Part shown: piece after piece, positions 32,311 through 44,106 of the stretch
Position numbering within the stretch: the stretch's first letter is position 1
Layout of the letters: each line of letters opens with the position of its first letter
DNA from: Sialis fuliginosa
Taxonomy: Eukaryota; Arthropoda; Insecta; Megaloptera; Sialidae
DNA: 64,000 nt
Assembly (NCBI GenBank): GCA_961205875.1
Contig: OY540810.1
Span: forward strand, 34,720,001 to 34,784,000
Reading direction: 5' to 3'
Made by a program: the position numbers and the translations under genes
The notes under the pieces: model-generated
Told to the model about the DNA's origin: nothing
Seen by the model: only the letters and a program-made list of their open reading frames with translations
Databases searched by the model: none

Positions 32311-35090
32311 TCATATCATATATCTGTATTCTGTATCTTTACATGGTAAGCACACTGAATGTGGTGATGTCTGTATATTTTTTATAAAATATATGCATAT
32401 GTATATTTTATTATAATTTTAATTTTAAGACCATTGAACTCTTCATTGTGATTTTTTCACTTTCATATAACTAGTTAAAGTTTATATTATATGTATTGAA
32501 GAAATATAAATCACAGATAGAAAATTATAAGACCTAGCAAATCATATCGAAGAGAAGTACTTGCATTTTTAAGTTCCCAGTATTTTCATAGATAATGAAA
32601 TACGAGTTTGTGTTGATTAAAAAAATGAGTGTATAACATTCTTGAAAACGTCATTTATACACAACTGCGTTTTTAGACTTTCTTAATGAATTTTTTTTAT
32701 AAAAAATAAAGAAATTTTGTATTTTACTTCTTATTAAATAGTTTATAGTATATAGGTATATATTTTTTAATTTATATATTCTTTTTATTTACATTCTTTT
32801 TAAACTAATATTTCGTAGGATGTATCTGAACAACCTAATGAAAATTCAAAGGGTACAACTAAACATTGCTAACCAGTAGTTAGGTAATTATTGCGATAGT
32901 AAATTTACAAGTTTTTTTTTGTAGAAATAACCATCGTCTCATTTTCTTGAGATATTATTTAGAAAATAAAATTATGAAACATTTATTTATTTTAAAATTA
33001 AACAAAATTCAGCTTATTACGAATATAATATAATAGTTTAACGAAATAAGAAAAAAAATATTAATTTATTATATTTTGTTATGTCTTGTCTCATTCATTT
33101 TCTCTAGAAATAAAGAATCACCTGTATTGATTTATAATATTACTCTAACTTTATTATGTTCCTGTCTCAAAGAATCGGTTTAGTAGTAGAATTATGTCAG
33201 TTATAATAGGATTATTCTTATAAATGCTACTTAGTTTAATCATCTAGAATCTAAATCTAAAAAGATTTAACATTAAGTAAATCAGATTTTTATGACGTAC
33301 TTAATTACTTCATACGAGATTCTAAACAGAAATTGAGTAATTTTCTTTTAAAAAGATAAATAAAACATTTTAAATGTAATTATCGAAAATTTAATAAAAG
33401 TTTTATTATATTTCAACCAGTAAGATTTTTCAATCAAATTGTAATAACAAACAAAATGTATTATCCTTAGAGAAAAATACATTATACCTTCTGATAATTG
33501 TTAATCAAAAATATATAAAACAACAATTTATTTCAGAGCCTAGATTTGATTCATTATGATTTTCCCACTTGATAAACGTTTCCAGCCTTGATCGATTTAA
33601 GACAATTCCCATTCCCTCCAAGTCTCCAAGTAATCCTAGTCAGGTGTTGGGTAAAATTAGTTAAGTATCTTATTGGCTGTATAAATACAAATATGTTTGA
33701 ATCATTGCATAATTTTAAGTATCAAAATATTAAAATTGAAAAATAGAAGTACACAAATATACAAATATAAAATACACGTGCCAACAAAAATGTCGGCGTT
33801 TCTTTGGTAAGTGATGTAGAAACGTTATTTGTGAATTCAAATCTATACTATTTCCTATTATATACATTGTATATACGTTTCCTTAATGAACAATAATATG
33901 GTTTCTAAATCCTGTGCCACGCTATAATCCACAACGAAAGGATTGGAAATCAGAAGAAAAAAATGCATATTCATGTATTGATACATCATCGAAAACCCAC
34001 AGTAGCATGAAAAATGTATTATGTACAAGTCTGAACTGGACACTTTTTACACTAATGCATTATGAAAGGATTTATTTAAAACCTAGAAACCCTTTTTCCG
34101 GTGTCATTGTCATATTTTATAAGCTGACATATTTAAGTATGATATAAATACTATTTTTATGAATCTATCAAATAAAACAGTAAAATAATTATTAATTATA
34201 TTTATATAAGTGCCTTCTAAATAAAGTTTTAAATTAATTAATTCAAATATTTAAAAAATAATTATTAATAATTTGAGTTTCCTATGTATTTAAATTCATT
34301 TATAGATTGCATTTTATGAAATAATCACATGTTTAAATTTCAAACCACTAATAAGAAAATATGTTTAAATTAAGTAACTATTTCCAAAACGATAACTGTC
34401 CATTTTTTTCCATTTTAGTTATCGATTTGCGTTACTACAGCTTCATTAAGTAAATTAATTGCACACCTTATAATATATCTTACGACAAATAAGGTAATGT
34501 GTAACTTACAAAAGTCAACACAAAAAAGTAATCTCTTTTTTTTTCAAAGCTGTCGTAAAAATTATGTCTGATTACTATAATTCTTTTAGATCGAATTTCT
34601 TTTTAGTTAATCGCTAAATATATAAGTAGATGTGGAAATATATCATTAAAATAAATTGAAAAAGATTATTATAATGAATATAAAATACCTGTACCAAATA
34701 TAAATCTGCAAAAAAAATTATATACAAAAAACATATTTTGTACCCTTACCTACAGGACAAATATTAAATTTTAATTGTTATAATCTTATTGTTAGATTGT
34801 GAACGTTTATGGATACATAGTAAGCAACCTATTCCATTATACAAAACTGTTACAAAAAATTGATTACGGTCTTTTTTTCAAACATCATTTTTAATGTTTA
34901 TATTTCATAGACCTCGTTTTTAATAATTTTTTAATTATAATATGCCAAAATGCTATAAACTATTATTGAATTTGGTCTTTTAGAGAAATTATGGATCCAA
35001 ATAGACGTTTAACTGTTAATTAGCTACCACTGAAATACTTTCAAAGGCATTATAAGATATTTAAGATTAATTTTTTTTTATTCCAAACAA
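32311..35090. other. Long AT-rich stretch, no gene seen
   Basis: A 77-codon plus-strand frame at 33,914 (MPRYNPQRKDWKSEEKNAYS...) starts with protein-like residues but quickly becomes AT-driven, and it overlaps an opposite 61-codon frame. I do not call it. Confidence 0.45.
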
Positions 35091-35220
35091 ATGATATTTA
35101 TTTTAAGATCCTAATCGTACGCCTTTGACTTTACGGAGCACAATTTTGTGGAGGACACTGGTAACAATGTTTGGTAGCGTGTTATGAATCCTATATCTAT
35201 TTTTGTCTAAAGTTATAATG
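35091..35220 (+). repeat. Dispersed repeat D, copy 1
   Basis: GATATTTATTTTAAGATCC, GTACGCCTTTGACTT, ACGGAGC, GGTAACAATGTTTGGTAGCG and CCTATATCTATTTTTGTC match copies at 47,351 and 51,800. It carries a short extra insert (CACAATTTTGTGGAGGACAC). Class unknown. Confidence 0.7.
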
Positions 35221-36835
35221 ATGGCAAATTTTGACAAAAAATGTTTTTTTAATATTTTTAACAGCTTGAGGGGTGCTAAAACTTTCGTTAGTAATTCAGA
35301 AGACTAGAGAAGAGAAAACTGAAATCTTTATATTTTATTAACATTGGTAATAGCGCATTATTCAAAATCTTACAAAAAACGTATGAATATTGATTCATAG
35401 CAAACTGTTGCTGTTCTCATGTCAATAATAAACAAAAGAAATAAATGATTTGAGTTGTTTTATGAATCGTACATACGTTTGAAATTTATTCTCGACCAAC
35501 AAAAAATATGTCACAAAATTGTACCAGAGTAAATGTTTATGAAATTTTAAACTCAAAATATTGCATCTATGCGTGACACATAAAACGATGTCATATGTTA
35601 TCTGTGTTATGTATTGCATTGAAAATATTTAAAGGCTTGAGGAATATGTAACATATGTCAACAAGCATGTATAATTCAGAAAGGATGTTGTAAAAAATAG
35701 TATCGTATTTCTGTTTCTGAATTTATATATAAATACGAGTATTTTTTGTAATAAATATTTTCAGTAAATAAGCTGTTTCGTATTTTTTATCAATGAAATG
35801 TTTCTTTTCGAGTAACTGTATTTAATTTTGTATCAACTATATTGAATTTTTATTACACTTTGAAGTATTTGAAATTTTGTAGGGTGTGGGAAAATTCTAT
35901 ACTGGGGTAAAAGTAATAACCATATATTATTTTTCACTAAATAATCGAAGCAGTTTACAATCTCTTGAAGCTTTAAATACACAGAAAGTTCTTATCTGAT
36001 ATAAATAAAAATACTTAAAAAAAAAAATAAAACCCTAAAAACAACGAAAAGTATATAATAATTAAATTTAACAGTTTTTGAAATCGATTTTCTTTTTTTT
36101 CTTATAAAGTTTTTTATTGGCTTGGTTCAGACTAAAAAAAACATAATTTAATTATTACCTATATAAAATCCTTAATCAAATTCTGATAAAATTTTTATGG
36201 GTTCATCTCTTTCAAACAAATTAAAAAAAAAGAATCAATGCATATTTGTCAGAGTTATGCATACAAAAAAAATATTTATTAATTGAATTGAGAACTCCGT
36301 TGTTTTTTGAAAATTGATTTAAAATTGATAATATAATTCAGTAGTAAATGGTACAGCACTAATATTTATTTATGCTTATAAATTATAATAATAATTATTA
36401 TTATGATTATTACATTATATTCTTCACGATTTTTTTTTAAATTCCCATTAATAGCAATCATTCAAATGTTTTTAGAAAAATACAAAAACTATACAAATGT
36501 AATCACCCATTTCCAGTTTAGTGATATACAAAATTTCCTATTTTAAAATTATATGTTTATAAATTTCACACGAACGTCAAATCATTTCATTTTAATTTTT
36601 TGTGGTTACTACACTTTAAAATATACTATGTATAGGTAAATAAAAATGACAACATAAAATCTAATAATGCCATGATCATTTCCTTAGCATCACTTCTTCC
36701 TACCTAATTTAAAAAGATAAACAATTAAAAACATAGCACGATAGTTAAAATAATTAGAAAACTATCAATTTTATCACTTTCTACAAACGAATACGACACA
36801 AATGGAAAAAATAATGGTACATGCACTTAATGATT
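35221..36835. other. Long AT-rich stretch, no gene seen
   Basis: No motif, repeat or coding frame supported. Confidence 0.55.
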
Positions 36836-36837
36836 AG

Positions 36838-37085
36838 TTTTTCCCGCGGTTAACACATTTGTTTAAATCAGTTCTGCTTCCGCGCCCGTGGATGGACCAT
36901 TCAGAGATAATTATATAACGTCTAATGTGCGTAGGAGTGTATATATCTTGCACGTAATATTTTTAGTCACGGTAGATATTAGCTCAGCTTCGTATGTAAA
37001 TTAACCGTAAAATTTAATATATGGTCTCTTTACTTCTTGTTCAGTGTACGACGGTCTTTAAATTAATATCCAAATCAATTAGTGC
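36838..37085. promoter_or_regulatory. GC-richer island, candidate regulatory element
   Basis: Contains CCCGCGGTTAACACATTTG (CCGCGGTTAAC resembles a Grainyhead-type AACCGGTT only loosely), CTTCCGCGCCCGTGGATGG and TTGTTCAGTGTACGACGG. The TTCAGTG near 37,041 resembles an initiator. No coding frame. Confidence 0.3.
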
Positions 37086-37248
37086 CTAAATAAATTAAAT
37101 ACAGGTATGTGAAATTAATTTACTATGCTTTTAATATTTTTTATTACACTTGGGGAGTCATGATATCGATTTTTTATGTGAGAAAATGTTTCGTTTTTTT
37201 CTCGTCTGTGTATAAAAAGCAAGATTATGGTTAAAGAAGTATAGTGTT

Positions 37249-37645
37249 TTGCTTCCTCGCAATATCGAAGATACGAGAAGCTTTGTGATCGTTTTAAAAT
37301 GAGGCAAAAAAATTGTTCTCCGATTTCAAAATTTTAAATTGATATTTTCGTTTCAGGTCAAGATAAACACTTTTCATTCCGTGTCTGTGTGTCTGTCCCC
37401 TGAATCCTTGTCACACGCATAACTCATGAACCACTAGACCGATATTAATGATACTTGGTTGGATGATTGGTTTTATTTCAAAATCATAAAAATCTTGTGT
37501 AAGGGGGAGGGGTGACATCCCAAAATATAATTTTTTTAAGATATCTTAAGAACGACACATGTTACGTGAAAATTTTATGGATTTTTTTTGTATAGCATTC
37601 AATTTCATATAATATAGGGCTATAACGATTGTTGTAAAATATTCG
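37249..37645 (+). repeat. Dispersed repeat C, copy 2
   Basis: Longer partner of 19,515-19,880. The extra segment reads CCGTGTCTGTGTGTCTGTCC then CTGAATCCTTGTCACACGC. The segment ACTCATGAACCACTAGACCG with a following TTGGATGATTGG is a phrase common in arthropod transposon internal regions. Confidence 0.8.
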
Positions 37646-38095
37646 CTAATAAAGATTTATCTCAATTTGGTTTAAAAAATCGTTATTTGTTTGTTTTTTT
37701 TAAATTGATATTTACTTTGACGTATCAAATGCCATTTTGACGTTTTTAATGTCATTTTGGCGTTTACATAAAGTTAGATTTACATTCAAATTGTCAAAAA
37801 ATTAAAAATATACAAAAAATAATTGACCTCCAAGTCATAGGAAGCGAGATATTCGCGAATAACCGTTTTTCGTCACGTTAGACCTTCAATATCTCGCAAC
37901 GCCGGCATGATATCGTTGGGGACTTTTTACACGTTATTTATAACACTATAACGAAGGTGTATACAAAAATTCAGCTAACTGCTATTTTTTCCCAGATTGG
38001 CTGATTTAATATCTAAAATTACTGGACTATAAACATCCTAGATAAAATTATAATAATATTTTTTGGCAGATATAAATTTGAAAACAAAATACTAA
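37646..38095. repeat. Unclassified repeat-like region
   Basis: 37,700-37,780 has three units of CATTTTGACGTTT-like sequence (GCCATTTTGACG, GTCATTTTGGCG). GCGAGATATTCGCG and ATATCTCGCAACGCC follow. This phrase structure is typical of transposon interiors, but I cannot place it. Confidence 0.35.
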
Positions 38096-38099
38096 TTAC

Positions 38100-38214
38100 T
38101 ATTTTATTAAATTTTGTGGCGGCATTTCAAAATGCACCAATCACACATAGTTGAATTTGACCAAAGGTTACAACAACACTTCTAATTGCCCCCATGTTAA
38201 ATTTCCAATGTCTT
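38100..38214 (-). repeat. Dispersed repeat E, copy 1 (interrupted by a MITE)
   Basis: The minus strand reads TAAGACATTGGAAATTTAAC and then ATGGGGGCAATTAGAAGTGT, matching the last 43 bases of the window (63,958-64,000) with four differences. The sequence beyond the MITE (38,453-38,475) continues the match to CAGTGTATT at 63,938, so repeat E was split by the insertion. Confidence 0.75.
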
Positions 38215-38215
38215 A

Positions 38216-38452
38216 CCTTGGGTTGCATAAAGCAAAATTAATCATGATTAGTTAATCAGTTATTTTCAATCCATTATTACATCAATTCTAAAAAACAATA
38301 ACGGTTATGATAAATTTTAAAAGGTGAAAATTTATCATATTTAGTGAATTGTTCATTTACAAATTGAGATTAAGTTAAGAATTAACATTAAATATGATTT
38401 AAAAACAACCGATTAACTAATCGTGGTTAATTTTGCTTTATGCAACCCAAGG
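38216..38452. mobile_element. Harbinger-like MITE with TTA duplication and a known empty site
   Basis: Terminal inverted repeats of about 45-50 bp: left CCTTGGGTTGCATAAAGCAA then AATTAATCATGATTAGTTAA; right is the complement with few mismatches. TTA flanks both ends. The homologous locus at 63,957-63,960 has a single TAA at the equivalent point, so the 3-bp duplication is confirmed by comparison. A 3-bp TWA target and long TIRs fit PIF/Harbinger. 237 bp, non-coding. Confidence 0.85.
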
Positions 38453-39003
38453 TTATTTAATTTGAAATACACTGTGGTAGATAGTTTTTTAGCAAATGAA
38501 ACTCGTTAGTAAATTTTCAAGCAATCTTTCTCCGAAGTATGTAGAACAACAACTTGTTTGAACACAAACAAAATATCCATCACAATTTCTTTAGAACATC
38601 ATCCCCTTTCACACTGCGTAAGAAAAATAACAGTCAGTTAATTTTGTGTTGTTGATGCGGCAAGAAGTTGATACAAATAACCTTAATTTGTCTACTGTCT
38701 GTAAATAAATTGGTTCTGTTGCTGTGACTGCAACCAGAGGCCATACTGGACCAAGTAACAGATTCATCATAAGGCATATAAAGATGTTGGTGGCATTCTT
38801 AAATACTATACTCATTTGCATAATGTTTTGTTTCATCAATCGATTTTAAATGGTAATTTCACTGTAATGAGTCACAAATATATTTGCTTAAATTTTTCTT
38901 TCCTTATAAGGAAAGATAATTTATTTATTCGATTTTATCTGTTTCGCATTTTTATTCATTATTATAAGTCTTCAGACTTCCACGGTGACCTTCACATGGA
39001 TCT
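38453..39003. other. AT-rich DNA with one doubtful frame
   Basis: A 76-codon minus-strand frame at 38,609-38,839 has a mildly protein-like part (LLLGPVWPLVAVTATEPIYL). A second frame of the same strand also reads well (YDESVTWSSMASGCSHSNRT). Two competing frames suggest a decayed transposon or exon, but no family is recognised. Confidence 0.3.
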
Positions 39004-39170
39004 TGGCTTCTGGGTGTAAACCGCGTCTATTTAGTCATGTTATCGGCCAATATTCATACATTGCAGTGGACATGCAATTTTAGAAGAGCCCTGAAGATGT
39101 CCATTGCAATGTGTGACGAAACGTTGGCCGATAACACGACCAAATCGACACGGCTTACATTCAGAAGCCA
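39004..39170. repeat. Foldback unit with hammerhead-like core (repeat G, copy 1)
   Basis: Left arm from TGGCTTCTGGGTGTAAACCG through GTTATCGGCCAA and CATTGCAGTGGACATG is the complement, with scattered changes, of the right arm ending TCAGAAGCCA at 39,170. The right arm holds CCTGAAGATGTCC and GACGAAACGTTGG. CTGAAGA plus GAAAC, separated by a foldable GTC..GAC stem, has the form of the hammerhead ribozyme core CUGANGA...GAAA, which is reported in Penelope-like retroelements. The UH cleavage dinucleotide after stem III is not evident, so activity is doubtful. Confidence 0.6.
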
Positions 39171-39340
39171 CTATTCTTTTATCTACTATGTTTCTATTTA
39201 AGCCATTTTGTCTTTTAATGAAACTAATATAGAAATTCAAAAACAAATTCGTGCTTTGTTATGCCCATTACTTCAATATCAAGTCAAAATGAGTTAATAT
39301 TAAGTGATTCTTAATAATAAAGAACAATTATTATTACCTA

Positions 39341-39570
39341 CTAGCGCATTGGAGCCGGTGTTACACGGGTTAGTCATAGTGACCTAAAATATTCAACATG
39401 CCCACCCAATATTACAACAACTTTAATCTTAAGTTTTCATAAAATATTAATAGCCACGATACTGCCTAGAAAAATTATCTAACAATTGGTGAAAGCCGCA
39501 TTGAAATCGGCGCAGTAATTCCCGAGTCTATTAGCCTCTACAAACGAACATTCATTTTTATATATAGAGA
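39341..39570 (-). mobile_element. Short Helitron (copy 5), both ends present
   Basis: On the minus strand: host A, TCTCTATATATAAAAATGAA, the GAATTACTGCGCCGATTTCA block, CTAACCCGTGTAACACCGG hairpin, CTCCAATGCGCTAG, host T. Only 230 bp: the whole middle is deleted and only one unit of the minisatellite remains. Confidence 0.8.
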
Positions 39571-39765
39571 TTTCGGCTCGGTTTAATTTATTCGATGTGA
39601 AACGAGCCTTAGTTTTTAAACAAAACAAAAGGTAAATGTAAATAAACATCATCCAATAAACATTTCCTGATCTTTGGTGGCGATAAATCAGAGCTTATTC
39701 CTACAACAAATATGCACCATCATATTATGATTAATTCACGCCTCTAGAAATTATAATGCACATTA
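39571..39765. other. AT-rich spacer
   Basis: Nothing supported. Confidence 0.5.
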
Positions 39766-39870
39766 ATATTGTTTGTTAATCGTGTCGGAGCGCGAGAGGA
39801 ATGTTCCCACTGTTTGGTAGTCGACATGTTTTGTGTAACGACAACGGGGGGTGGTTAGCAATACGTTGTT
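39766..39870. promoter_or_regulatory. Short GC-richer island
   Basis: ATTGTTTGTTAATCGTGTCG holds a forkhead-type TGTTTGTTAA word. It is followed by GAGCGCGAGAGGAATGTTCC and AACGACAACGGGGGGTGG. GGAATGTTCC is a palindrome of 10 bp. Candidate enhancer. Confidence 0.35.
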
Positions 39871-40485
39871 TATAATTTCCATTTATTTGTTCTGGGTTAT
39901 CTCTTCTTGTATTCACTGCATCCCTTCAGGATGTGACTGTTTTTTTTTTTGTTTTCTCAATTTGATTTTTGATCCGGTGTATTGTTATATAAGAATTTTA
40001 AATTGGTGTTGGAAAAAAAAAATGAAAATACAAATTAACGGGTTAAATTTTTAACTACGAAATCATAATCTACATATATACATACATGGAAGTATTTGAT
40101 CACCAAAATAATTTTTCATACTTACCTAATTAATTTCCCAATTTTGAGAAATTTTATATATCTTTAAATTAATTAATCCCGAAGTTAAGTCATAGGGAAA
40201 ACAATTTAATTATCAACTGTTTGCTATGTGGTTTTAATTGTTTTGACTTTTAGACGACTTAATTAAAATAAATAATAATAAAAGTTCAATGTGAATTCCC
40301 CTTACATCAAAATTGAGAAAGGATATTCTTAGTAACCGGGTTACATTCCATAATTTTATAGATTTCTTATATTTGATGATGGCATTTTGATTTGATCTAA
40401 TTCTATAATCTACTGTAATAATTATCAATGTAACAGATTTATTTAAATTTATAAAAAAATAAAAGACAAGAATTCATAATACATA
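39871..40485. other. AT-rich spacer, no gene seen
   Basis: A 67-codon frame at 39,851 is phenylalanine/cysteine-rich chance sequence. Confidence 0.5.
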
Positions 40486-40660
40486 CTAATATTATAAATG
40501 CGAAAGTAACTTTGTCTGTCTGTCTGTTTGTTATCTTTTTACTGCTAAACGTTGCACCAACTTTGATGAAATTTGGCAAGATAGGTTACATTGTACCCCG
40601 AAAAATTGATTAGATAAAAAATACAAATTTCACGCGGACGAAGTCGCGGGTAACAGTTAG
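40486..40660 (+). mobile_element. Second Helitron-like short repeat
   Basis: Runs from ACTAATATTATAAATGCG through AAGTAACTTTGTCTGTCTG and GATGAAATTTGGCAAGAT to the hairpin CGCGGACGAAGTCGCGG, then GTAACAGTTAG before T. I remember this layout as very common in Lepidoptera and ending with CTAG-T. Here the end reads TTAG-T. Confidence 0.7.
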
Positions 40661-41311
40661 TATTTACTAAAATTAATTTTAACATTCATGGGAAAACGGA
40701 AGAAAATAATATAATACGTCAAAAGTAAATTAAAATGTATATTTCATCATTTATATTAGTCGCCGTAATAAAAATATCTACAACCGTTAAAAAAACATAA
40801 AAAACCAATGTATCAAATTACATTCAATATAAATTTCATAAAATACAACCCAATTTGTAAGACATGTAAGCTTTTGTAATGGTAAACAAAAGCATAACAA
40901 ATGACATGTCGGGATTCCGCTTTAATCGACCTTATATCATGATTAAGAGAAATATCTCATTTTTTAGTGGTACGGGCCCACCTTTTTCGAATACCAAGTG
41001 TACACAAAATAAGATATCAACTCATAAGGTCAGCTCGCTATACAACACTATCATCAGATAGTAACTTCACACGGTTAATATAAAGTTGTTCTGTAACCAA
41101 TTCATTTTGTCAGTGGACGACCTAAGACAATATCGCATGTAGAACTTGCCAACATGGTATTGTGGACAATAGTTTTGATTCATGTTATTATTTTTTAACT
41201 GGAAGTAAGTTATGAGTATATAAAATAAAAATGCAATCTACTTTAGCTAATATGTATTTACTACAAATTTATCAATATGTGCAATCTATCATAATATTTT
41301 TATTATTGATT
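40661..41311. other. AT-rich spacer, no gene seen
   Basis: A 60-codon frame at 40,879 (MVNKSITNDMSGFRFNRPYI...) is not supported by any domain. Confidence 0.45.
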
Positions 41312-41400
41312 AGCGCGGTCTTCTCCAACCCAAATTGCTCCACAAGCCGCATAGACAACATAAAATTGTTCGAGGGCCGCACATAAATAATAAATCAAAA
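41312..41400. mobile_element. Possible worn end of a hAT element
   Basis: GCGCGGTCTTCTCCAACCC followed by CAAGCCGCATAGAC and GAGGGCCGCACA resembles the CAGxGGTTCTCAACC...GGGCCGCA type of hAT terminus. No partner end was found nearby. Confidence 0.3.
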
Positions 41401-41726
41401 TTTGTTTCTTATATTTATTTCGAACGAATTTAGTACTTCTTGAATTCTTTTTCTAGTCACCTTCATTTTTTTAAAGACTACTTACAAACCCGGTAATAAA
41501 AAAAAAAAATATGTCTCCCCGGAACTAATCGTACAGAAATACATAAAACAAAACACATATGTGACAAAATTTAATATATCATGTTATAAATTAAATTTTG
41601 TATGTATTCGAGTTGATATTTCTACGAAAAATTGAAATTTTTCGATAAAATTTCTATGAAAAGTGAAATTAAAAGTATATTTTTTTTATAGAAAATAATG
41701 TGAAAAGTTGAAATTTTCAAACCGCA
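41401..41726. other. AT-rich spacer
   Basis: 41,620-41,720 has short self-similar phrases (AAAATTGAAATTTTTCG, AAAAGTTGAAATTTTC); otherwise empty. Confidence 0.45.
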
Positions 41727-42134
41727 GGTCTGTATCTTAAACCGTTCTTGAGATATGGCCTCTCAAAGTTTCAGTTTTATAAAAATTTTGGAGAAAAATA
41801 ACTGTAACTTTTGAACGCGTGGTTGGAATTGGTTTTAGTTGACGAATTTGAAATCATCATGTCAAAGCTATATAATGACATATAAAATACTTCAAAACTC
41901 GTCAAAAAAATTTCGCGAAAAAATTCAAAATGTCGATTTTTGGCCAAAATTTTTTTGTCTGATTTCGAAATTTTATACATGTTATTATATAGATTTTAAC
42001 ACTCTGATTTCAAATTCGTCAACTAAAATCAATTCCGACCACGCGTTCAAAAGTAACGGCTATTTTTCCTCAAAATTTTGAAAAAACTGATACTTTGAGA
42101 GGCTCTATCTCGAAAACGGTTTAAGATACAAACC
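41727..42134. mobile_element. 408-bp foldback unit
   Basis: The left arm (about 41,727-41,890) starts GGTCTGTATCTTAAACCG and includes CTCTCAAAG and ACTTTTGAACGCGTGG. The right arm (about 41,970-42,134) is its complement, ending CGGTTTAAGATACAAACC. The arms have diverged by scattered substitutions. The central 80 bp contains TTCGCGAAAAAATTC. The phrase ACTTTTGAACG-GTGGTCGGA followed by GTCGACxxATTTGAAATCA is shared with Helitron copy 3. Confidence 0.75.
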
Positions 42135-44106
42135 AAATTGTTTAAATATCAGTAATGTGTGAACATGTATCTATTGATATAAAAAAATCTTTCTGACTAG
42201 TTGATAAGAGATATTAAAATAATGGGATATATGATATATTACAGAAAATAAGAGAAGACATATTTTTTCGATAATTTTTCACCTATAAATGTTTTATCAT
42301 TTTCAAGTTACATAAAAATCTCGGTTTCAATGTTTATGAACGTATAAGAAAGTAAAAATATACATATATGAAAAATGTTCCTGAAAAATATCAAAACTAA
42401 CGTCTCCTCAGTTTATATTGTTTATGGCATTTTGTGTTGTTTAAGGCGACCCCCTAACGTTTAAAGTGTTCATATCAAAACCTCAGATCACTGAAAATCA
42501 TGAATAAAATAATAATTTGTTATTTGTTAAATTGAACATTGTATTTCTACCGAAGACGTGTTTTGCTAGCCTCTTTACGGCCAACTTTTGACCAATACCA
42601 CAAACCAGCGTAGGTGTGAATTTATTGAAATTAATGTGAAATAGTTTCTATGTAAAGTTTTATTGAGAAATGGCGATTGAATAAAATTGATATTTTTTAT
42701 TATCGAACGGGTTTAAAGATTTAAAAATGTTTTATTTATTATTATTGATATAATAGTTTTAGTGATTATGGCCCATAACTTACACATAAGTAACTACCTA
42801 CACAAATACTTTGGTGCGTAACTTGGTGAAAAAATATATCTCTATATTATTTATACATTCATGTAATGAGAAAATAAATGACATGTTTCATATATAGCTA
42901 TAAAAATTCTAATGTTCAATACAAATTTATGTAAATTTATAAATAACTTTATTAACATTGTATTATAGTAAGTACTGAATATATGGTGTAAATGACTTAA
43001 GTTAACAGAACCTGTTAGTTGAATAGTGACTTTTAAATTTATAACTAAATTGAGACATTTCATGATACCTTCTCAAAAAATACATATCTACATAGAATGA
43101 TTTAAATAAAATAAAATAACTTAACAATATTAAGTGTCATAATATATAAATAACACATTTTTGATGGGCGGACCAGAATTGAAAAATTTCCAAATATAAA
43201 ATATATTATAATTTATGAAAAATAAAATTAAAATGTAATCGACCCATAAAATACAAACACAATGCATAAAATCTACTTTTTGTAAAATTCCTAAGCTCTT
43301 GGATCTGATACTTCTTAAGATAAAAATTACTTATGTATATTTAAAACTACAAGCCGCAAGAAATGATGCAGAAAATTGAATATTTAAGCCGCAGACCCCT
43401 CACAGTTTGTAAAATACAAGTGTTTTCATACATTTTGTAAAGATAAGATCTTATAATTACTATGTTAATTAACAAAGATGCTCTTTAGGTTAACTTACAC
43501 GAAACATGCAATTGAATTTATTATAAATATGTATATATACATATTTACATATAGTATACGTATACTTTACAGTTAAGATGCCCATTTAGTAACTAAAAAC
43601 TTAAAATAACTCCTAAAACATTATTAATCGATTGTTTAAATTTTAAATAATAAAATACAATATTTCATTTCTTTTTCAAAAATATGCAAAACATTATTTC
43701 TTATGTATCAGTTCACAAAAGTATATATTATTTTACAGAATTAATCGCCTTAGCTTCCGAATGATCAAATACAACCTCAGATATTTTTCTTGGGTTGTGA
43801 CCTATATTTTTAAAATTGCATCGTTAAAAATGTGATAGTATCTCTTTCTCTCAAAAGTGCAGATATGTATCTCTTTGTGATATACATCCAAACCGCAAGT
43901 TTTTCTAGTTCAGTGAATTTACATTTCAATGAGTTTAGTTAATTTGTATTTTTACCTGTAGCGACAAAGATTTGTTACATGATGTAACATATTCTATATT
44001 TTCAATTTGTTTCTTTTTTTGTACCGCTTGAAAAATTGAAAGAATTTTTTTCCAATACATTGTAATGAGTTTTTTTTTCTGTAATTGCTTTTATGTTGAT
44101 ATAAGT
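42135..44106. other. Long AT-rich stretch, no gene seen
   Basis: A patch at 42,445-42,620 (AGGCGACCCCCTAACG, CTTTACGGCCAACTTTTGAC) may be a repeat scrap; the remainder is empty. Confidence 0.5.

Noticed and set aside
36370..36420. Dense AAT/ATT dyads
   Set aside because: Low-complexity AT repeats that form dyads by composition alone.
38609..38839. 76-codon minus-strand frame resembling protein
   Set aside because: Two different frames of the same strand look equally good and no family is recognisable, so neither is called.
39040..39246. 68-codon minus-strand frame
   Set aside because: It is a translation of the repeat G foldback and not conserved in frame in the other copy.
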